Assembly (NCBI RefSeq): GCF_000611645.1
Contig: NW_014011442.1
Span: 1 to 10,139, forward strand
DNA length: 10,139 nucleotides
Source: Monoraphidium neglectum
Lineage: Eukaryota > Chlorophyta > Chlorophyceae > Sphaeropleales > Selenastraceae
Direction: 5' to 3'
Part shown: positions 7,629-10,139 of the stretch, piece by piece
Layout: the number at the start of each line of letters is the position of its first letter
Numbering within the stretch: the stretch's first letter is position 1
The notes under the pieces: generated by a model
Databases searched by the model: none
The model's input: only the letters and a program-made list of their open reading frames with translations
Told to the model about the DNA's origin: nothing
Made by a program: the position numbers and the translations under genes

Positions 7629-9784
7629 ATGGGTCTGCAAACCGCGTTGGCGTCCGCGCTGCTCTATGGCAGCATGCAGCAGAGCGGCCTCCTGAGCGTC
7701 ACGGACCTCACGCGCGCGCCGGCCTGGTCCCTCACCAACGCCAACGGCAGCGTCTCAGTCAGCAATGCCGCCCTGCCTGCGTACGTTCTGGAGGTGCTCG
7801 AGAAGCGCAACATCATCCCTGACCCCCTGCAGAGGTGGGTGGCGCTGCCTTTGCGAGCTGTGTGCGTGTGTGTGCGGGCCTAGCATGTAGCATGCGTGCA
7901 GAAAGGAGCCAGCGCCGCGGCTGCGAGTTCTGCAAGGGTGGCCCGGGCCACTCGTGTGATGAGACCCCCAACAGCAGACATCACGTCGACAGCGCGCACA
8001 GTGGATCCGTCCCACGACCTGTGAAGATCACGCCACAGCGTTCAATCACAGCCGCCGGATTATACATTCGCACGCAATAATACTGCATTCGCGCCCGGCT
8101 GGTCTCTCATACACAACCCAACGTCCCTGCCTCGCCCCAGGTTCAACGAGAAGCGCCTGGCCTGGGTCAGGGACGACACCTGGACCTTCAGCCGCGAGTT
8201 CACGCTCTCCGCCCCCTGGACCGGCGGCGAGCTCGTGCTCGCCGGCGTCGACACCGTCGCCGACATCACCCTCAACGGCCAGCGCCTCGGGCGCGTCGCG
8301 AGCGAGCACCGCACGCACAGGCTGGCCGTGCCGGCCGGCCTGCTGCGCAGCAATGGGGCCAACAAGATCTCTATTGAGCTGAAGCCTGTGAAACAGGAGG
8401 CCCAGAAGGACCAGAACTCGTACGCCTACACGGTGCCGTCGGTGGCGCACCTGGGGTCGTTTGCGGAGCACAAGGCCTTCATCCGCAAGGCCGGCTCCGA
8501 CTTTGGCTGGTGGGTGCGCGCGGTGGGACGTGTCCGGATTGAGGGATTGAGGGAGTAGGGCGCGATCAGGCTGTTTGCTGTTTTGCAGGTGTGAGCCCAG
8601 CTGCTGGGGGTTGCCAAGCGAAGAGCACATCGTTATCTGCGAGGCGAGATGCTGCCTCGCAGCGTTCTCTGCCCGCAGCCGCCCCAAGCTGCCCACCTGC
8701 ATCGCCCTGCCGCTCATCCCTATTGCACCCCCGCCCTCCAAAATCCGCCCGCAGGGACTGGGGGCCCGCCCTGGGGCCCGTCGGCGTGTTTGGGTCGATC
8801 TACCTGCTCGCCGCCCCCGCCGCCCCCGAGGCCGGCTCCTACCTCCAGGCTGCCCACATCCGGCAGCTGCACAGGGATGACAAGATCCAGCTCAAGGTCC
8901 ACGCAGTCGTCTCGAAGCCCGCAACTGGGTCTGATGCGAACGCCCCCGCCCCTGCCGGCACTGCCAAGTTCGTGATCCCAGAGCTCAGCATCGACGTGTC
9001 CAAGCAGTTCTCGGGCAGCGAAGACGATTTCAAGGAGGGCGGCGCGTGCCGGCGCGTGGCGAGCGGCGAGGGCGGCTCGAGGGCAGAGTGCAACGTGTTT
9101 GTTGAGGTGGGTGAGGGTGGAAGGCGGGCGGGTGGCGGTTGCGGGTGGTTGGGCCGTCACTGTAATCTCGGATCAGCATTGGCATCACAGCGCCATCTCA
9201 AACGGCAAGATCTCCACTCTGGGATTGTCTCCCCGCTTAGTCCAAAGCCTCAACACCTGACAATCACGCAATGGCAGCGCATCTGCCGCGATGAAGCATT
9301 ATAGCCTCAAGTCATCCCCACCGGAACAGCAGCAGCAGCGCCGGCAGCGCCCGCCTGACGCCACCCGACGGCCCTCGCCGACGGCCGCCCCTCCTCTGAC
9401 ATCACCACCACGGCCAACCGCCCCTCTGTCTGCCTGACCCGCAGGTCGACGTGCCTAAGAGCCAGGTGGAGCTGTGGTGGCCGGCCGGGCACGGCCCCCA
9501 GAGGCTCTACGATGCCACCGTCACGTGGCAGCCCGCGGGCGGCGCCGCCAGCTGCTCGGATGCTGCTACCCTCGACGCCGACGATCCCGCCGCCCTCGAG
9601 TCCAAGGCCGGCGCGTTCGCCGAGGCCGCCGCCGCGGCGCCCGCGCCCGCGCAGCAGTTTGGCTGCTCGGCGGCGAAGCGGCTGGTGGGGTTCAGGACCG
9701 TGGAGCTGGTGACGCAGCCGCTGGCGGAGGCCGCTAAGGAGATGGCGCCCGGCGCGCCCGCGCCCACCGGCGGCGACGCGGAGG
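7629..9784 (+). CDS. Beta-mannosidase, glycoside hydrolase family 2, N-terminal part
   Basis: Exons 7629-7834, 8141-8509, 8755-9106 and 9445-9784 join with matching phases into 422 residues and stop at a GTGGGT donor; the rest is beyond the window. GH2 beta-mannosidases release mannose from the non-reducing end of beta-mannosides, usually in a vacuole, lysosome or outside the cell. Residues 30-195 form the sugar-binding jelly roll: WSLTNANGSVSV, ENIIPDP-like KRNIIPDPLQRFNEKRLAW, DTWTFSREF, and RKAGSDFGWDWGP, where WDWG (192-195) is rebuilt across a splice and is the hallmark of beta-mannosidases. LWWPAGHGPQRLY (319-331) and VGFRTVEL (390-397) mark the next beta-sandwich. The catalytic barrel and both catalytic Glu are outside. 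The ATG at 7629 has a strong context (GCCATGG) and opens a mildly hydrophobic segment, a weak signal-peptide candidate; an in-frame ATG at 7518 would add 37 residues. Residues about 340-385 are an Ala/Asp-rich stretch absent from typical members. Confidence 0.92.
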
Positions 9785-10139
9785 GTGGGTGTACTTGCCG
9801 CAGCGCAGGACAGTGTCTTTTTCTGCAGCGGCTGGGCGCTCCTGTTTGCAGGCTTGGGGAAGCCGGCCCGCGGCGGGTGTTGGAATTCTGGACAGGTGTT
9901 TATGCACTCCCAACCCCACAAGATCCTGGCTCCCCAGCTTTGCACTGCACCCTCAACTCCTCTCAAGCTGCGTGCCGGGCGGGTTTGCTCCTGTGCATCC
10001 CCCCTTCCCACTGCACTACCCGGCACCCACCACCTGCCCCACCCAGTCTCGCCCCTAAACCCAGCACCAGGGCCCATCCAAGCGCTAATCTCACCAACCT
10101 CTACCCTCACCAACACAGCCCGTACACACACACCCCCAC
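9785..10139 (+). other. Intron of the beta-mannosidase gene running off the window
   Basis: Begins with the donor GTGGGT after Gly 423 (phase 1). The sequence then becomes C-rich and ends in a CA/C run. The expected continuation of a beta-mannosidase, a segment like SFYFRxNGVPIFxKGAN, is not found in any frame. A short stretch at about 9852-9894 has an acceptor-like CAG before it and a GTGTTT after it, but its translation does not resemble the family, so I treat the whole stretch as intron. Confidence 0.65.

Noticed and set aside
1..10139. CRISPR array, tRNA or rRNA gene, insertion sequence or retroelement
   Set aside because: No spaced direct repeats, no tRNA B box (GGTTCGANTCC), no transposase, integrase or reverse-transcriptase motifs, and no terminal repeats were seen by eye.
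1..10139. A bacterial genome reading with short head-to-tail genes
   Set aside because: DUF924 and GH2 families are common in bacteria, but their motifs here are split by GT-AG introns with consistent phases, which indicates a eukaryotic nuclear genome.

Overview
This window looks like nuclear DNA of a GC-rich green alga (chlorophyte). The coding stretches are broken by many introns with GT-AG borders (donors such as GTGAGT, GTGAGC, GTGGGT and GTAAGG; acceptors ending in CAG or TAG). The introns are rich in CA/TG and GCAT simple repeats, the proteins are rich in Ala, Pro and Arg, and there are no bacterial-style operons. The genus cannot be fixed from the sequence. No long single reading frame is a real gene; three genes appear only when exons are joined, and I used reading-frame phase at each junction as the main test.

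Layout. (1) Minus strand, 3417 down past position 1: a gene of at least ten exons (5' complete, 3' end outside the window). It encodes a Ser/Pro-rich disordered N-terminus, an Arg/Glu/Ala coiled coil, two IQ (calmodulin-binding) motifs 23 residues apart, and a helical region that runs off the window. The family is unassigned; a cytoskeletal or cilium/spindle role is only a guess. (2) 3418-4509: a divergent intergenic region, less GC-rich, with a TATA-like box near its right end. (3) Plus strand, 4510-7038: a complete seven-exon gene for a DUF924 (COG3803-like) protein, including a 14-nt micro-exon, and with a CA/CG-rich repeat of about 270 bp ending just before one acceptor. (4) 7039-7628: a short intergenic region with no clear element. 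(5) Plus strand, 7629 to beyond the right edge: the first four visible exons of a glycoside hydrolase family 2 beta-mannosidase, covering the sugar-binding domain and the following beta-sandwich; the catalytic barrel lies outside. The last 355 bases are intron.

The three genes show no sign of working together: one probable calmodulin-binding structural protein, one small protein of unknown function with a possible organelle-targeting extension, and one mannoside-degrading enzyme. I do not see a defence system, mobile element, CRISPR array or RNA gene. The most notable features are in gene structure: the micro-exon, the repeat beside a splice acceptor, a probable GC-AG intron, and a possible ultrashort intron.
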